DNA from: Sphingomonas aliaeris
Lineage (GTDB): Bacteria; Pseudomonadota; Alphaproteobacteria; Sphingomonadales; Sphingomonadaceae
Direction: 5' to 3'
Length of the DNA: 64,000 bases
NCBI RefSeq assembly: GCF_016743815.1
Contig: NZ_CP061035.1
Span: 436,501-500,500 of the forward strand
Part shown: piece after piece, positions 54,653 to 63,976 of the stretch
How positions within the stretch are numbered: the stretch's first letter is position 1
Layout of the letters: the number at the start of each line of letters is the position of its first letter
Notes under the pieces: generated by a model
The model's input: only the letters and a program-made list of their open reading frames with translations
The model's database searches: none
Told to the model about the DNA's origin: nothing
Translations under genes and position numbers: made by a program

Positions 54653-55747
54653 TTAATATCGGCGGTCAGGTGCGCCACCTGCTAGCGAGCGGTGGCTGAT
54701 AAGCGTAGCGATCGTCTCGAATGAGGCAGTCGGCTCCAAGAGGACAAAGTTTACGCCGGACGCCAGTTTGGTCGATCCGTATCGCACGGCATCGAACCCT
54801 GCGTCCCGTGCGCAGTCAGCGACGAACCGGGAGAAAACATATTCGGATTTCATCCATCCCTGGCCCGTGCGAGGGGCCGAAATTAGCGCTGAGTTACTAA
54901 GGGCGAGCATCAGATTATCGCCTTCATCCCCGTCCTCAAGGTCTACAAGATCAAGCACCCGCATTGCCATTGAGAACGTGAGCTCGCCAGCGGTGCAGGG
55001 CTCGCCCGGACACCCGATCTCCGAAGCTGCCAGTTCCGGGGAGCTCGCGACATAGAGCAAGGGTGCGCCCGCGTGATTGAAACGCCCCTCCCCGACGAAT
55101 TCCGCAGGCGCAGGACCGAACGTCGCCACGTCCGTCGGTGACTGCCCACACTTTTTGATGTCTGCATCGGTCCGAGCGCGAAAAAGGGAGGCAGGAAGCG
55201 GGGTCTTAGCCTGGCTCTTGGCCATCCGCCTGATCTGCTCGAGAACTCGTCTCGCGAACTCGTGCTCGAGCAACAAAAAAGGGGTCCGCTTTCCGATTGC
55301 GACAAGCTCGTCGATCGCCTCTTCGATCTCTGGAATATCGCTGAACCTGTGCTCATAAATCCAGACCTGTTTGGCATAGCTATAGCAGCGCGGACACTCT
55401 ACGAAATGACGAAGGCTCGACATCTCGGCATCGCTGTAGCAGCTGGGCGCTCGACTGTTTTCGAGCAAATATTCAGTGTCGAATGATTGCTCCTGGAATT
55501 CGGATACTCGGAAAGTCGTGTTCGGCCAGCGTTTGCAAAAATCCGTATAACAAATGTTACAGCAGCAGATGCTAGAGGCGAAATCGGAATCGATCTCATC
55601 GCCCACTATCTCGTTGAAAATGCCTATATCGTGCTCGGCGACAGGGATGAAAGGACCGAAGATATTCTCCGGCCAAACAGCGTCATTGGGGTCAGTACCA
55701 GACGTCAGATCTCTAATGGGCTTCATGTGCCGCCTAATCTCCATCAC
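54653..55747 (-). CDS. HEPN/RES-domain protein
   Basis: This 364-residue protein has an N-terminal Cys cluster (CCCNICYTDFCKRW near 60-73 and VECPRCYSY near 113-121) and a helical HEPN-like region. The RES domain covers about 185-350: LFRARTD, EGRFNHAG, LLYVASSPELAASEIG, YVFSRFVADCARDAGFDAV, then NFVLLEP. RES domains degrade NAD+ as toxins of RES-Xre modules. No Xre/MbcA antitoxin gene is adjacent, so it may be a solo effector or use the N-terminal domain for control. GTG 55747, ATG 55744 or ATG 55726 could be the start. Confidence 0.82.
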   Translation of the reverse strand: MMEIRRHMKPIRDLTSGTDPNDAVWPENIFGPFIPVAEHDIGIFNEIVGDEIDSDFASSICCCNICYTDFCKRWPNTTFRVSEFQEQSFDTEYLLENSRAPSCYSDAEMSSLRHFVECPRCYSYAKQVWIYEHRFSDIPEIEEAIDELVAIGKRTPFLLLEHEFARRVLEQIRRMAKSQAKTPLPASLFRARTDADIKKCGQSPTDVATFGPAPAEFVGEGRFNHAGAPLLYVASSPELAASEIGCPGEPCTAGELTFSMAMRVLDLVDLEDGDEGDNLMLALSNSALISAPRTGQGWMKSEYVFSRFVADCARDAGFDAVRYGSTKLASGVNFVLLEPTASFETIATLISHRSLAGGAPDRRY

Positions 55748-56217
55748 TTTCGCTCAAATTGCAAAATGGCCTGTCAGGAACGCGGTGGGCTAGCCGTTTC
55801 CTTGATAAGCTTTGGATACGTCTAAGTCTCTTGGTGCACCAGCGGAACAAGGCAGTAAATCCCAAAGGGGTCTCGAAGTCTGGCGGTTTTTGTGATGCAG
55901 CGTTATCGAGGCCTGGAAGTCTGTATGGAACAACCAAACAGGCATGGATTCAGAGGGGCTTTACGCCACCGGTCACCGCATCGAATTGACGACCGGTTTG
56001 GTCTCGAGCAAACGTTCACGCTTCGACCCAGCAATGGCCCGAGTTGGTCACGAGCTGCCGCAATGCACTCCTCCGGCATGACCCACGATCAGTCAATCAG
56101 CGGCACTTCTAGCTCCCGCGAAAGCGGCCGCTTGATCATCAAGGTTTGCGACCCAAACTCGTGCGCCCGACGAGGCCGCTCGCGCATTGTAGCCCCAACA
56201 AAAGGGGACGGTATTTC
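55748..56217. other. Stretch without a supported gene
   Basis: No convincing gene is present. Promoter elements for the divergent RES and dehydrogenase genes must lie here, and a good AGGGGACGG ribosome site precedes ATG 56218. Nothing else is recognisable. Confidence 0.5.
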
Positions 56218-57999
56218 ATGAAAGTCGCACTTTTCGCCTCCGCGCTTCTCTTCGTTGGCGCACCCGCGCTCGCGCAGAGCAGTCCAGAAGACAATGACAA
56301 GCGCCCGGTGCAGGCCCACTTCTACGAACTCACGCCACTGAAACCGACGGCTGACTTTGCCGCCTCGCTGAAACTTCCTCGCGGCTACCGCATTGCCGTA
56401 TGGGCGGGCGATCTGGGCAACACTCGCGTCATGGCAGTGGCGCCGGACGGCTCGGTTTACGTGAGCCGACGCTCGGAGGCCGACATCATCAGACTAGTGG
56501 ACGCGAACCGGGACGGCCGCGCGGACGGGGCACCGACTGTTATCGTAAACCGACCGGGCCTGCACGGACTGACCATCCACGACGGCATGCTCTACTTCAT
56601 GACAGCCAAGGAAGTGTTTCGCGCGCCACTTCGGCCCGACGGCGGCATCGGCACCGTAGAGACGCTGATCGACGACCTACCCGACGCCGGACAGCACCTC
56701 AACCGGACGTTGGCGGTCGGTCCGGATAACATGCTCTACATTAGCTCTGGCTCAACCTGTAACGCCTGCGACGAGTCCAGTCAGGAGAACGCGACGCTCA
56801 TCAGGGCGAGCCTCGACGGCAAGGCGCGGCGGGTGCGGGCCTCGGGCCTGCGCAACACGATCGGCTTCGAATGGCACCCACGAACGGGCGAGCTGTGGGG
56901 CTGGGATCAGGGCATCGACTGGCTCGGCAACGACATCCAGCGCGAGGAGGTCAACAAGATCGAGCGCGGCAAGCGCTACGGCTGGCCGTACGTCTTCGAG
57001 GACGGCAAGCGGAACCCGCAGGACGAGCCGCCGGGCGGCATCACGGCTGCGCAATGGGCAGCGTCATCAACCAATCCGGTGCTCATGCACGTCGCGCACT
57101 CGGCGGGCATGCAAATGGCCTTTCATCCGGGCGGCGGCTTCGGACCGGACGTCGCCGGCGATGCCTTCGTCGCTCTACGCGGCAGCTGGAATCGCAAGCC
57201 CGCGTCCGGCTACGAACTAGCGCGCATTCGCTTCGATGCAAACGGTGAGGCAACTCGCGTCGAGACCTTCGTCAGCGGGTTCATGAGCCGCGATGGCACG
57301 GGCCAATACGGCCGGCCTTGCGGCGTGGCAGTCATGCGCGACGGCTCGATCCTGATCTCGGACGACGCAAACGGCGTGATCTACCGCATCACCTATGACG
57401 GCGCGACCGGGCAGGCTGCGCCGCTCGCCCCGCCGCCCGGCCCGATGCTGGAACAGGCCGCGCGCGGGACCAACGTACCGCTGGCTCTTGCACGTCCAGA
57501 GACCCAAGCGAGCAGCCCGGCGAGGCTCACGGTCGGCGCGGCCGCGTTCACTGCCAACGGCCCCATCCCGCGGGAATACAGCGAATACGGCCTTGGCATC
57601 TCGCCCGCGCTCAGCTGGTCCGCCGTTCCCAATGCTGTCTCCTACGCGATCCTCGTCGAAGACCCGGACGGCGCGTCGAAGCCGGTCGTCCACTGGGTCG
57701 CCTGGAACGTGCCCGCGGGCACCACTCGCCTGCCCGAAGGACTGCAGGAGCGTGACCGCTTGAGCGGCGGACCGCTTGAGGGGATCATGCAGGGTGCGAG
57801 CGGACGCGGCACGGTAGGCTGGTACGGCCCGCGCCCGCCGAGGGGCGATAAGCCACATCATTATCACTTCCAGGTGCTGGCACTCGACCGCCAGCTGGAC
57901 CTGCCGCTTGGAGCGACGCGAGACCAGTTGCTCACGGCCGCGGCAGGGCACGTGATCGGGAGCGGCGACCTCGTCGGCACGTATGCCGAACCGAAATGA
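56218..57999 (+). CDS. PQQ-type sugar dehydrogenase fused to a PEBP (YbhB-like) domain
   Basis: This 593-residue exported protein has a signal peptide (ending PALAQ). Residues about 35-415 form a sorbosone/glucose dehydrogenase-type beta-propeller: LPRGYRIAVWAGDL, HLNRTLAVGPDNMLYISSGS, TIGFEWHPRTGELW, FALRGSWNRKP-like and GRPCGVAVM. From about 440 a PEBP domain follows: FTANGPIPREYSEYGLGISP, LVEDPDGASKPVVHWVAWNV, GRGTVGWYGPRPPRGDKPHH. PEBP proteins bind phosphate-containing or hydrophobic ligands. I know these two only as separate proteins, so the fusion is unusual. A plus-strand monocistron is likely. Confidence 0.85.
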   Translation: MKVALFASALLFVGAPALAQSSPEDNDKRPVQAHFYELTPLKPTADFAASLKLPRGYRIAVWAGDLGNTRVMAVAPDGSVYVSRRSEADIIRLVDANRDGRADGAPTVIVNRPGLHGLTIHDGMLYFMTAKEVFRAPLRPDGGIGTVETLIDDLPDAGQHLNRTLAVGPDNMLYISSGSTCNACDESSQENATLIRASLDGKARRVRASGLRNTIGFEWHPRTGELWGWDQGIDWLGNDIQREEVNKIERGKRYGWPYVFEDGKRNPQDEPPGGITAAQWAASSTNPVLMHVAHSAGMQMAFHPGGGFGPDVAGDAFVALRGSWNRKPASGYELARIRFDANGEATRVETFVSGFMSRDGTGQYGRPCGVAVMRDGSILISDDANGVIYRITYDGATGQAAPLAPPPGPMLEQAARGTNVPLALARPETQASSPARLTVGAAAFTANGPIPREYSEYGLGISPALSWSAVPNAVSYAILVEDPDGASKPVVHWVAWNVPAGTTRLPEGLQERDRLSGGPLEGIMQGASGRGTVGWYGPRPPRGDKPHHYHFQVLALDRQLDLPLGATRDQLLTAAAGHVIGSGDLVGTYAEPK

Positions 58000-58456
58000 G
58001 CTGCGGCGGCTTTCTTTCCGCGCGGTGACCCATCCCCCCGGAGCTCGCCAGCGTGATGCTAGCAATCTTGGGGGCGGAGTCCGGCTCCTGCTCGCATTAC
58101 GCATTGCTGCGGCATTGCCGCTGTCGAGTAACTAAGACCTGTCGCAAGGCTTGGTACGCGGTTCTTTAGGCCCATTTCCGGCCGTCCAAAAAAAGGCTAA
58201 CCCGCTCCCATTTTTTCGGACGGTCGTTCAAATTTTAGAAGTAGCTATTCTAGCCCCCATTTGCCGGAGTTCGGCGGGCCGGCCGGGCAAAGGTCGGGCG
58301 CATCGCCTGCCGCGAGGGGATCGATCGCGGCGCTACCCTCGAACCATCAAATTCACCATTGGTCGATCGAGGTTGGAATCGTCCGAGCGGCTCAAACAGG
58401 CTTGACGGATGTGCGTATGGCCCTTGAGGTAGCTTTTACAACGCGAGGATGTCCGG
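58000..58456. other. Stretch without a supported gene
   Basis: No gene is visible; short frames overlap without features. It leads into the TTG start of the truncated ATPase, which has GAGGA eight bases upstream. Confidence 0.45.
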
Positions 58457-58780
58457 TTGACGCAAGAACATGGGTGGCTGAGTGACAACGCCGGGCGCAT
58501 CGAGAACATCTCGCTCGCGCCGAACGTGAAGAACGCCCTGTTCCCGCTCTTCGAGGCGGTGATGAACTCGATCCACGCAATCGAGGAACGCTTCGGCAAG
58601 GATCACCTCGCCGACGGCCGAATATCGATCTTCGTGCACAAGGACGAAGTCGGCGAATACTACGGCTTCACCGTCACGGACAACGGAATCGGGTTCACGG
58701 CCGACAACCTTACCTCGCTGCGGAAATTCGACAGTCGCAAAAAGGCGAAGTCCGGCGGCAAGGGCGTCGGCCGGCTCTGT
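58457..58780 (+). pseudogene. GHKL (HSP90/MutL/MORC-like) ATPase, truncated by IS copy 3
   Basis: This is the N-terminal ATP-binding region only. ALFPLFEAVMNSIHAIEER carries the first (N-box) motif with E and N, FTVTDNGIGFTADN the second (DNGIG), and KKAKSGGKGVGRL the third (GKGVG lid). These are the GHKL N-box and G1/G2 boxes. The IS begins at 58774, directly after the lid motif, so the rest of the ATPase and its C-terminal effector are lost; no matching tail appears after the IS. Such MORC-like ATPases often belong to restriction or phage-defence loci, which I infer here. Confidence 0.82.
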
Positions 58781-59606
58781 CAGACCAAATGCACCGATCG
58801 TTAGGCGGGGCCGGGTAGGGCGGTCGGTATGCCACGCCCCCGCAAGCCTGCCAGCCCATTTCGCTATTTCAATTCGTCACCCGAGGTGATCCGCCTAGTA
58901 GTGATGATGTACGTTCAGTTCCCACTATCGCTACGCAACGTGGAAGACCTCCTTTTCGAGCGCGGTATCGACATCTGCCACGAGACGGTGCGGATGTGGT
59001 GGAACCGGTTCGGGCCGGTGTTTGCCGGCGATATCCGTCGGCAACGCGTCTCTCGTATGCGCGGGTTCCGATACTGGCGCTGGCATCTCGACGAGATGTA
59101 CGTGAAGCTGAATGGCGAGATGGTATACCTCTGGCGCGCCGTAGATCACGAGGGTGAGATCCTCGAGAGCTACATCACCAGGACCCGCGACAAGGATGCA
59201 GCGCTTCGGTTTATGAAGAAGGCGCTGAAGCGTCACGGTAGCCCGGAAGCGATCACCACCGACGGTTTGCGGTCCTATCGCGCAGCCATGAAAGAGCTGG
59301 GTAACACCGAAAAGCAGGAGGTCGGACGCTGGGCTAACAACCGGGTTGAAAACAGCCACCTGCCGTTTCGAAGAGGAGAGTGAGCGATGCTGAGGTTCAG
59401 GCGAATGAAGACGTTACAAAAGTTCGCCAGCGTGCACGCTAACGTCCACAACCACTTCAATCTCGAACGCCATCTCGTTAATCGCCAGACCTACAAGGAA
59501 CGCCGCTCAGCCGCGCTGGCTGAGTGGAGCATGGTCTCAAGCTATACGACAGTGCTCAGAGACCGAACTGCATCGTGGGGAGAACGGTTCGCGTTAGACT
59601 GACAGC
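58774..59606 (+). mobile_element. IS6-family insertion sequence, copy 3 (defective)
   Basis: The element is about 833 bp, from GCTCTGTCAGACCAAATG to the right end that reads GCTGTCAGTCTAACGCG when reversed. It sits inside the ATPase gene and carries the same N-terminal subtype as copy 2. The missing 8-bp duplication and loss of the ATPase tail suggest deletion or recombination at this copy. Confidence 0.87.
58829..59602 (+). pseudogene. IS6-family transposase with internal stop and lost terminal stop
   Basis: The frame matches copy 2 up to HLPFRRGE and then meets TGA at 59384-59386, where copy 2 has an Arg codon (CGG). After that the same frame continues (MLRFRRMKTLQ...) and reads through the usual terminal stop to 59602. 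Two changes in the same gene make it inactive. Confidence 0.87.
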
Positions 59607-60052
59607 GTCCACTCCGGAGTTCACGGGCGGATTTGGCATGCCAGGCTTAACATTGTTCGCTGGCTCCCATCCTGCCGCTCAGCAGACGATCAAGGCAAAC
59701 CCCAGCATCTTCTGAGCTGGTAGATCGAGACAGGCGCGGGCTTTGGTGGGCGCGGTCGGAAGCAGCTTCCGAGCCACTCGGCCGCATCTGCATTGGGCGC
59801 GAAGTGGCGCGAGGCGCAGATCGATCCACTGCTGCTGGCGGGGCCGGCGCCGGTCATTATATGGAGAGCCTAAGTAACCTTAAAAGGCTTTGCATCCATA
59901 GTGTTGCAATGCGGCGACACTCTCAAAAGTTCCTTCTCCGCCTCTTTACAATGTTGCTCGATCGTTACAGTCTTATCGCATTGCGGCGGCCCGGGGGGCC
60001 TGGGCCGTCACTAAACAGATGCCCAAGGGCATTATTGGGGAACTTTGACTCG
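59607..60052. other. Gene-free stretch with receptor promoter
   Basis: No gene is supported. It probably contains the promoter of the receptor that starts at ATG 60053 (GGGGA about 11 bases before it). A longer upstream extension of that frame, from 59804, has no ribosome site and no signal peptide at its start. Confidence 0.5.
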
Positions 60053-63000
60053 ATGCGATCCATCCAAGCCAGTGCTGCTGTACGTCTTCGTTCCACGGCG
60101 GCACCCGTCGCGCTGTTGATCGCGCTGTCGGCCACGCCAGCCTTTTCGCAGACGATCGAACCGCTCCCGACCAGTCCCGTAGCGACTGAGCCTGCAGATG
60201 AAGGTGATGACATCGTCGTAACCGGTTCGCTATTCCGCGGCACCGACACGAAGACCGCGCTGCCCGTCACCGTTATCACTTCCGAGAGCCTGGCGCGCGC
60301 CGGCATTACCAACACCGCCGACGCAATTCGGCAGGCTGCTGCAGATGGTGCGGGCTCGATCGGCATCGGTTTCACGAGCGGCTTCTCAGCTGGCGGCTCG
60401 GCCATTTCGCTGCGCAACCTGGGCGTTTCCTCGACGCTAGTCCTGGTCAATGGTCTGCGCGTGACGAACTACCCGCTTAGCGACGATGGCCACAACTCGT
60501 ACGTTGATCTCAATAGCATCCCGCAAATCAACGTCGAGCGGATCGAAGTGCTGAAGGACGGCGCTTCGTCGCTATACGGCGCTGATGCAATCGGTGGCGT
60601 GGTCAACATCATCACGCGCAAGCAATTCCAGGGCTTGGAAGGGGGCGCCGAAGCGGGGGCTACCGAAAAGGGCGATGGTCACAAATATCGTCTGCGTCTG
60701 CTCGGCGGCATCGGCGATTACGCTAGCCAAGGCTGGAATTTCTACGTCGGCGGCGAATATGAGGACAGCGGTAAGATCACCGCGGATTCACGCGGCTTCC
60801 CGTTCAATACGCTCGACCTGCGGGCGGCTGGCGGCGTCGACAACAACCGTGCGGACGACACGCTGACCAGCGCGACCACGAATGCAGTCGTGACGCGCGT
60901 GACACAGAGCGATCTTAACAATCCGCTGGCGGGCAACGTGGCCAACGCCAGTTCACCGGCGATCTTCAACTCGCTCACGCCGCTGGCGAACTGCGCGTTC
61001 GGTACCTATTCCGAGAATACGGCGTCTCGCGTCGGCACAGCCTGCAAGCATGACCTGACCAGGGAATATGTCCAGATCCTGCCGAAGCAGCGCCGCTATG
61101 CGGGCGCTGCCCGGCTGAGCTTCCGCGTTAGCGACAACATCGAGGGTTACGTTGACGGTAGCTATTCGAACAACAAGGTCGATATCACCTTGCTGCCTCG
61201 CGCCGTCCGCCAGAACCAAGCATTCGGCGGGGCGCCGAGCACCTCGACGACCAATCCTGGCATCGTGCTGCCCGTGTACATCTGCTCGGCCGGCATCAAC
61301 TGCGCGACCGCAGCGGATCGGCGGCTCAATCCGAACAACCCCTATGCCGCTGCTTTCGCCAGCAACCCGTCGGAGGGCGCGGCGCGCCTCTATTATCTGT
61401 TCGGCGACGTAAAGGCGGGTTCGGAGCGCACCAACGAGCTGTATCGCATCACAGGCGGGCTGCATGGGACGATTGCGGACACTTGGCGTTGGAAGGTCGA
61501 TCTCGGATATTCCCGCGATAATCTGGAACTGACCCAGACGGGATTCGCCAATCTCAACGGGCTCGTGAAAGCGATCAACACAGGCTCCTATAATTTCGTC
61601 GATCCCAGCCTGAATTCGCAGGCCGTTCGCGACTCCGTGCTTCCGCCCGTAACCTCGCTCTCGAATTCCAGCGAGTTCACGGTCGATGGCACGATTTCCC
61701 GCAGCCTGTTCGCACTCCCCGGTGGAGACGTTCAAGTCGCAGTTGGTGGGCAGTATCGTAAGGAAAAGTTGGCCAATCGCAGCGCTAACCCTAACCTCGA
61801 CATCCCCGGCCTTTCGACTGCACAGGCTTTTGGTGATCGTGACGTATGGGCTGGCTACTTCGAAATCGCGGCGCCGATCATTGATCAGCTGACTGTCAAC
61901 GTCTCGGGCCGTTATGACGATTATTCGGAGGGCTTTAGTAAGTTTTCGCCCAAGATCAGTGCGAAGTTCACCCCGATCGAGCAAATCTCGTTTCGCGGAT
62001 CCTATTCGGAAGGCTTCCGGACGCCGACCTTCGCCGAAATCGATCCGCGCAGCTCGTTCTCTGGCTTTGTCGGCTATACGCCGGATGCTGCGTTCAAAGC
62101 CGCGCACCCGACTAACGCCGGCTATACAGCCAACTATTCCGTGGGCCGTGGTTTCGTTGGCAACCCCAACATTCAGCCCGAGACCTCGCGCAGCTTTACG
62201 GTGGGCGCAATCGTGCAGCCGACGCGCTGGTTCACCTTTACCGCCGATTATTTTAACGTGCGGAAATCGGGGCTGATCACGGCGGGCTCGCTCGCTGGTA
62301 AGGCGATCACCGAATATTATTCGGTAGCGAACCAGTCTTTCGCGTCAGCAGCGGCGGCTTCGGCCGCAGGGTGTGCAAAGGTCGCGGCTGTGGGCGCGGG
62401 CTACTCGTGCAACGTCATCGACGGCGCCGATCCGTTCGCACTCAACGCGCTGCCGCGTCTGCTTGTGCTCAACGCGCCTTATGTGAACGTCAACTATGAC
62501 GTGACCACGGGTCTGCAATTCACCGCAACTGCGCAGGTTCCGGTTAGTGAGGCCATCCAGTTCGAAAGCCGTCTCGACTTGCAGGCCACACTGAAGTTCG
62601 ATCGTCACCTTGAAGACGGTACCGTGCAGCGTTTCGTCGGGTCCGTCGGTCCCGCCGATCTATCGTCCGGCGGTGGCACGCCGAAGTGGCGCGGCAACTG
62701 GCAGAACACTCTGTCGTTCGGCCAGTTCTCGCTAAGCGCGACCACGTACTTCGTTGGCCGCATGAAAGCGGTTGCTACCGACCAAGGTAACCTGGACACC
62801 TCGTGTGCCGCTTCGGTTTATAAGGATGCCAACGGAGGAAATTCGTTCTGCAAAATCGACAGCTTCATATATGCCGACCTTAATGCCACCGTGCGAGTGA
62901 ACGACAAGTTCAGCTTCTTCGGCTTCGTCGGCAACTTCACCAACGCGGGCGCGCCGTTCTATCCGAACACCTTCTACACCACGCAGCCGAACTATCTGGC

Positions 63001-63064
63001 TTCGTGGCACCTGCCCGGTCTGATCGGCCGGACGTTCCGTGCCGGCGCAAACTTCAAGTTCTGA
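60053..63064 (+). CDS. TonB-dependent outer-membrane receptor
   Basis: This 1003-residue receptor has a signal peptide (VALLIALSATPAFSQ), plug start DDIVVTGSLFRG, VLVNGLRVTNYP and SLYGADAIGGVVNI in the plug, and a large barrel with SFRGSYSEGFRTPTF and a final FRAGANFKF. It is the only large gene between IS copies 3 and 4, followed by its own terminator. No partner enzyme is nearby, so its cargo cannot be predicted. It is a full-length, apparently intact gene on a segment that direct IS copies could mobilise. Confidence 0.93.
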   Translation: MRSIQASAAVRLRSTAAPVALLIALSATPAFSQTIEPLPTSPVATEPADEGDDIVVTGSLFRGTDTKTALPVTVITSESLARAGITNTADAIRQAAADGAGSIGIGFTSGFSAGGSAISLRNLGVSSTLVLVNGLRVTNYPLSDDGHNSYVDLNSIPQINVERIEVLKDGASSLYGADAIGGVVNIITRKQFQGLEGGAEAGATEKGDGHKYRLRLLGGIGDYASQGWNFYVGGEYEDSGKITADSRGFPFNTLDLRAAGGVDNNRADDTLTSATTNAVVTRVTQSDLNNPLAGNVANASSPAIFNSLTPLANCAFGTYSENTASRVGTACKHDLTREYVQILPKQRRYAGAARLSFRVSDNIEGYVDGSYSNNKVDITLLPRAVRQNQAFGGAPSTSTTNPGIVLPVYICSAGINCATAADRRLNPNNPYAAAFASNPSEGAARLYYLFGDVKAGSERTNELYRITGGLHGTIADTWRWKVDLGYSRDNLELTQTGFANLNGLVKAINTGSYNFVDPSLNSQAVRDSVLPPVTSLSNSSEFTVDGTISRSLFALPGGDVQVAVGGQYRKEKLANRSANPNLDIPGLSTAQAFGDRDVWAGYFEIAAPIIDQLTVNVSGRYDDYSEGFSKFSPKISAKFTPIEQISFRGSYSEGFRTPTFAEIDPRSSFSGFVGYTPDAAFKAAHPTNAGYTANYSVGRGFVGNPNIQPETSRSFTVGAIVQPTRWFTFTADYFNVRKSGLITAGSLAGKAITEYYSVANQSFASAAAASAAGCAKVAAVGAGYSCNVIDGADPFALNALPRLLVLNAPYVNVNYDVTTGLQFTATAQVPVSEAIQFESRLDLQATLKFDRHLEDGTVQRFVGSVGPADLSSGGGTPKWRGNWQNTLSFGQFSLSATTYFVGRMKAVATDQGNLDTSCAASVYKDANGGNSFCKIDSFIYADLNATVRVNDKFSFFGFVGNFTNAGAPFYPNTFYTTQPNYLASWHLPGLIGRTFRAGANFKF

Positions 63065-63086
63065 TGTAACATCAGGGCGGACGATC

Positions 63087-63113
63087 GGGCGGCTCCTTCG
63101 GGGCCGCCCTTTT
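63087..63113 (+). terminator. Rho-independent terminator of the receptor gene
   Basis: GGGCGGC...GCCGCCC with a nine-base loop is followed by TTTT. It lies 23 bases after the receptor stop. Confidence 0.85.
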
Positions 63114-63147
63114 CGTATCAGGTATGCTCGAGCTGATCCTCCCTTCA

Positions 63148-63976
63148 GCTTTGTCAGGCCAACGTGGTAGTCTATCTCGGTCGATGATAAGCTGGCTGTA
63201 TGAACCGCAAATCTCGAGCGCTGCCCGCGAGCCCGTTTCGCCGCTTCAACTCGTCGCCCGAAGTCATCCGCTTGGTTGTCATGATGTCTGTCCGTTTTCC
63301 GCTTTCGTTGCGGAACGTGGAAGACCTGCTGTTCGAACGAGGCATCGACATCTGCCACGAAACGGTACGCCAGTGGTGGAACAGGTTCGGCCCGATGTTT
63401 GTCGGCGACATCAGCCGGCAGTTCGTGTCGCTTATGCAAGGGTTCCGCCACTGGCAGTGGCACCTTGATGAGATGAAGCTGACGGCGAGATGGTTTACCT
63501 CTGGCACGCCGCCGATCACAAGGGAGAGATCCTCGAGAGCTACATCACGAACGCCCACGACAAGGATGCGGCACTGCGCTTCATGAAGAAGGCACTCAGG
63601 CGTCACGGCGCACCCGAAAAGATCACGACCGATGGTTTGCGAAGTTACGGTGCTGCAATGAATGAGCTGGGCAACGAAGACAAAAGGGAGGTCGGCCGCT
63701 GGACCGACAACCGGGTGGAAAACATCCTCCTGTGTTTCCGAAGGCGGAAGCGCGCAATGCTCCGATTCAGGCGAATGAAGACGCTACAGAAGTTCGCCAG
63801 GGTGCATGCCAACGTCCACAACCACTTCAATCACGAGCGCCACCTGATCGACCGCCAGACCTACAAGGAACGACGCTCAGCCGCACTGGCTGAGTGGAGC
63901 AAAATCGCGAGCTAAGCCGCTAGGCTCAAAGAACGACCTGCACCGTGTGAAGAGCGGTTCGCATTAGACTGACAGC
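63148..63976 (+). mobile_element. IS6-family insertion sequence, copy 4 (defective)
   Basis: The element is about 829 bp, from GCTTTGTCAGGCCAACG to the right end that reads GCTGTCAGTCTAATGCG when reversed. It is the same subtype as copy 1. It is slightly shorter because of deletions inside the transposase gene. Confidence 0.86.
63200..63915 (+). pseudogene. IS6-family transposase, frameshifted by deletions
   Basis: The frame starts MNRKSRALPASPFRRFNSS and runs to HLDEMKLTA. Six bases (TATGTG in other copies) and one further base are missing there, a net loss of seven. The rest (LESYITNAHDKDAA..., RVENILLCF) continues in another frame to 63915. The Asp/Asp/Glu positions are still encoded, but not in one polypeptide. 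Confidence 0.86.

Noticed and set aside
60953..62107. A 384-codon minus-strand open frame.
   Set aside because: Antisense shadow of the intact receptor at 60053-63064, with no recognisable motif.
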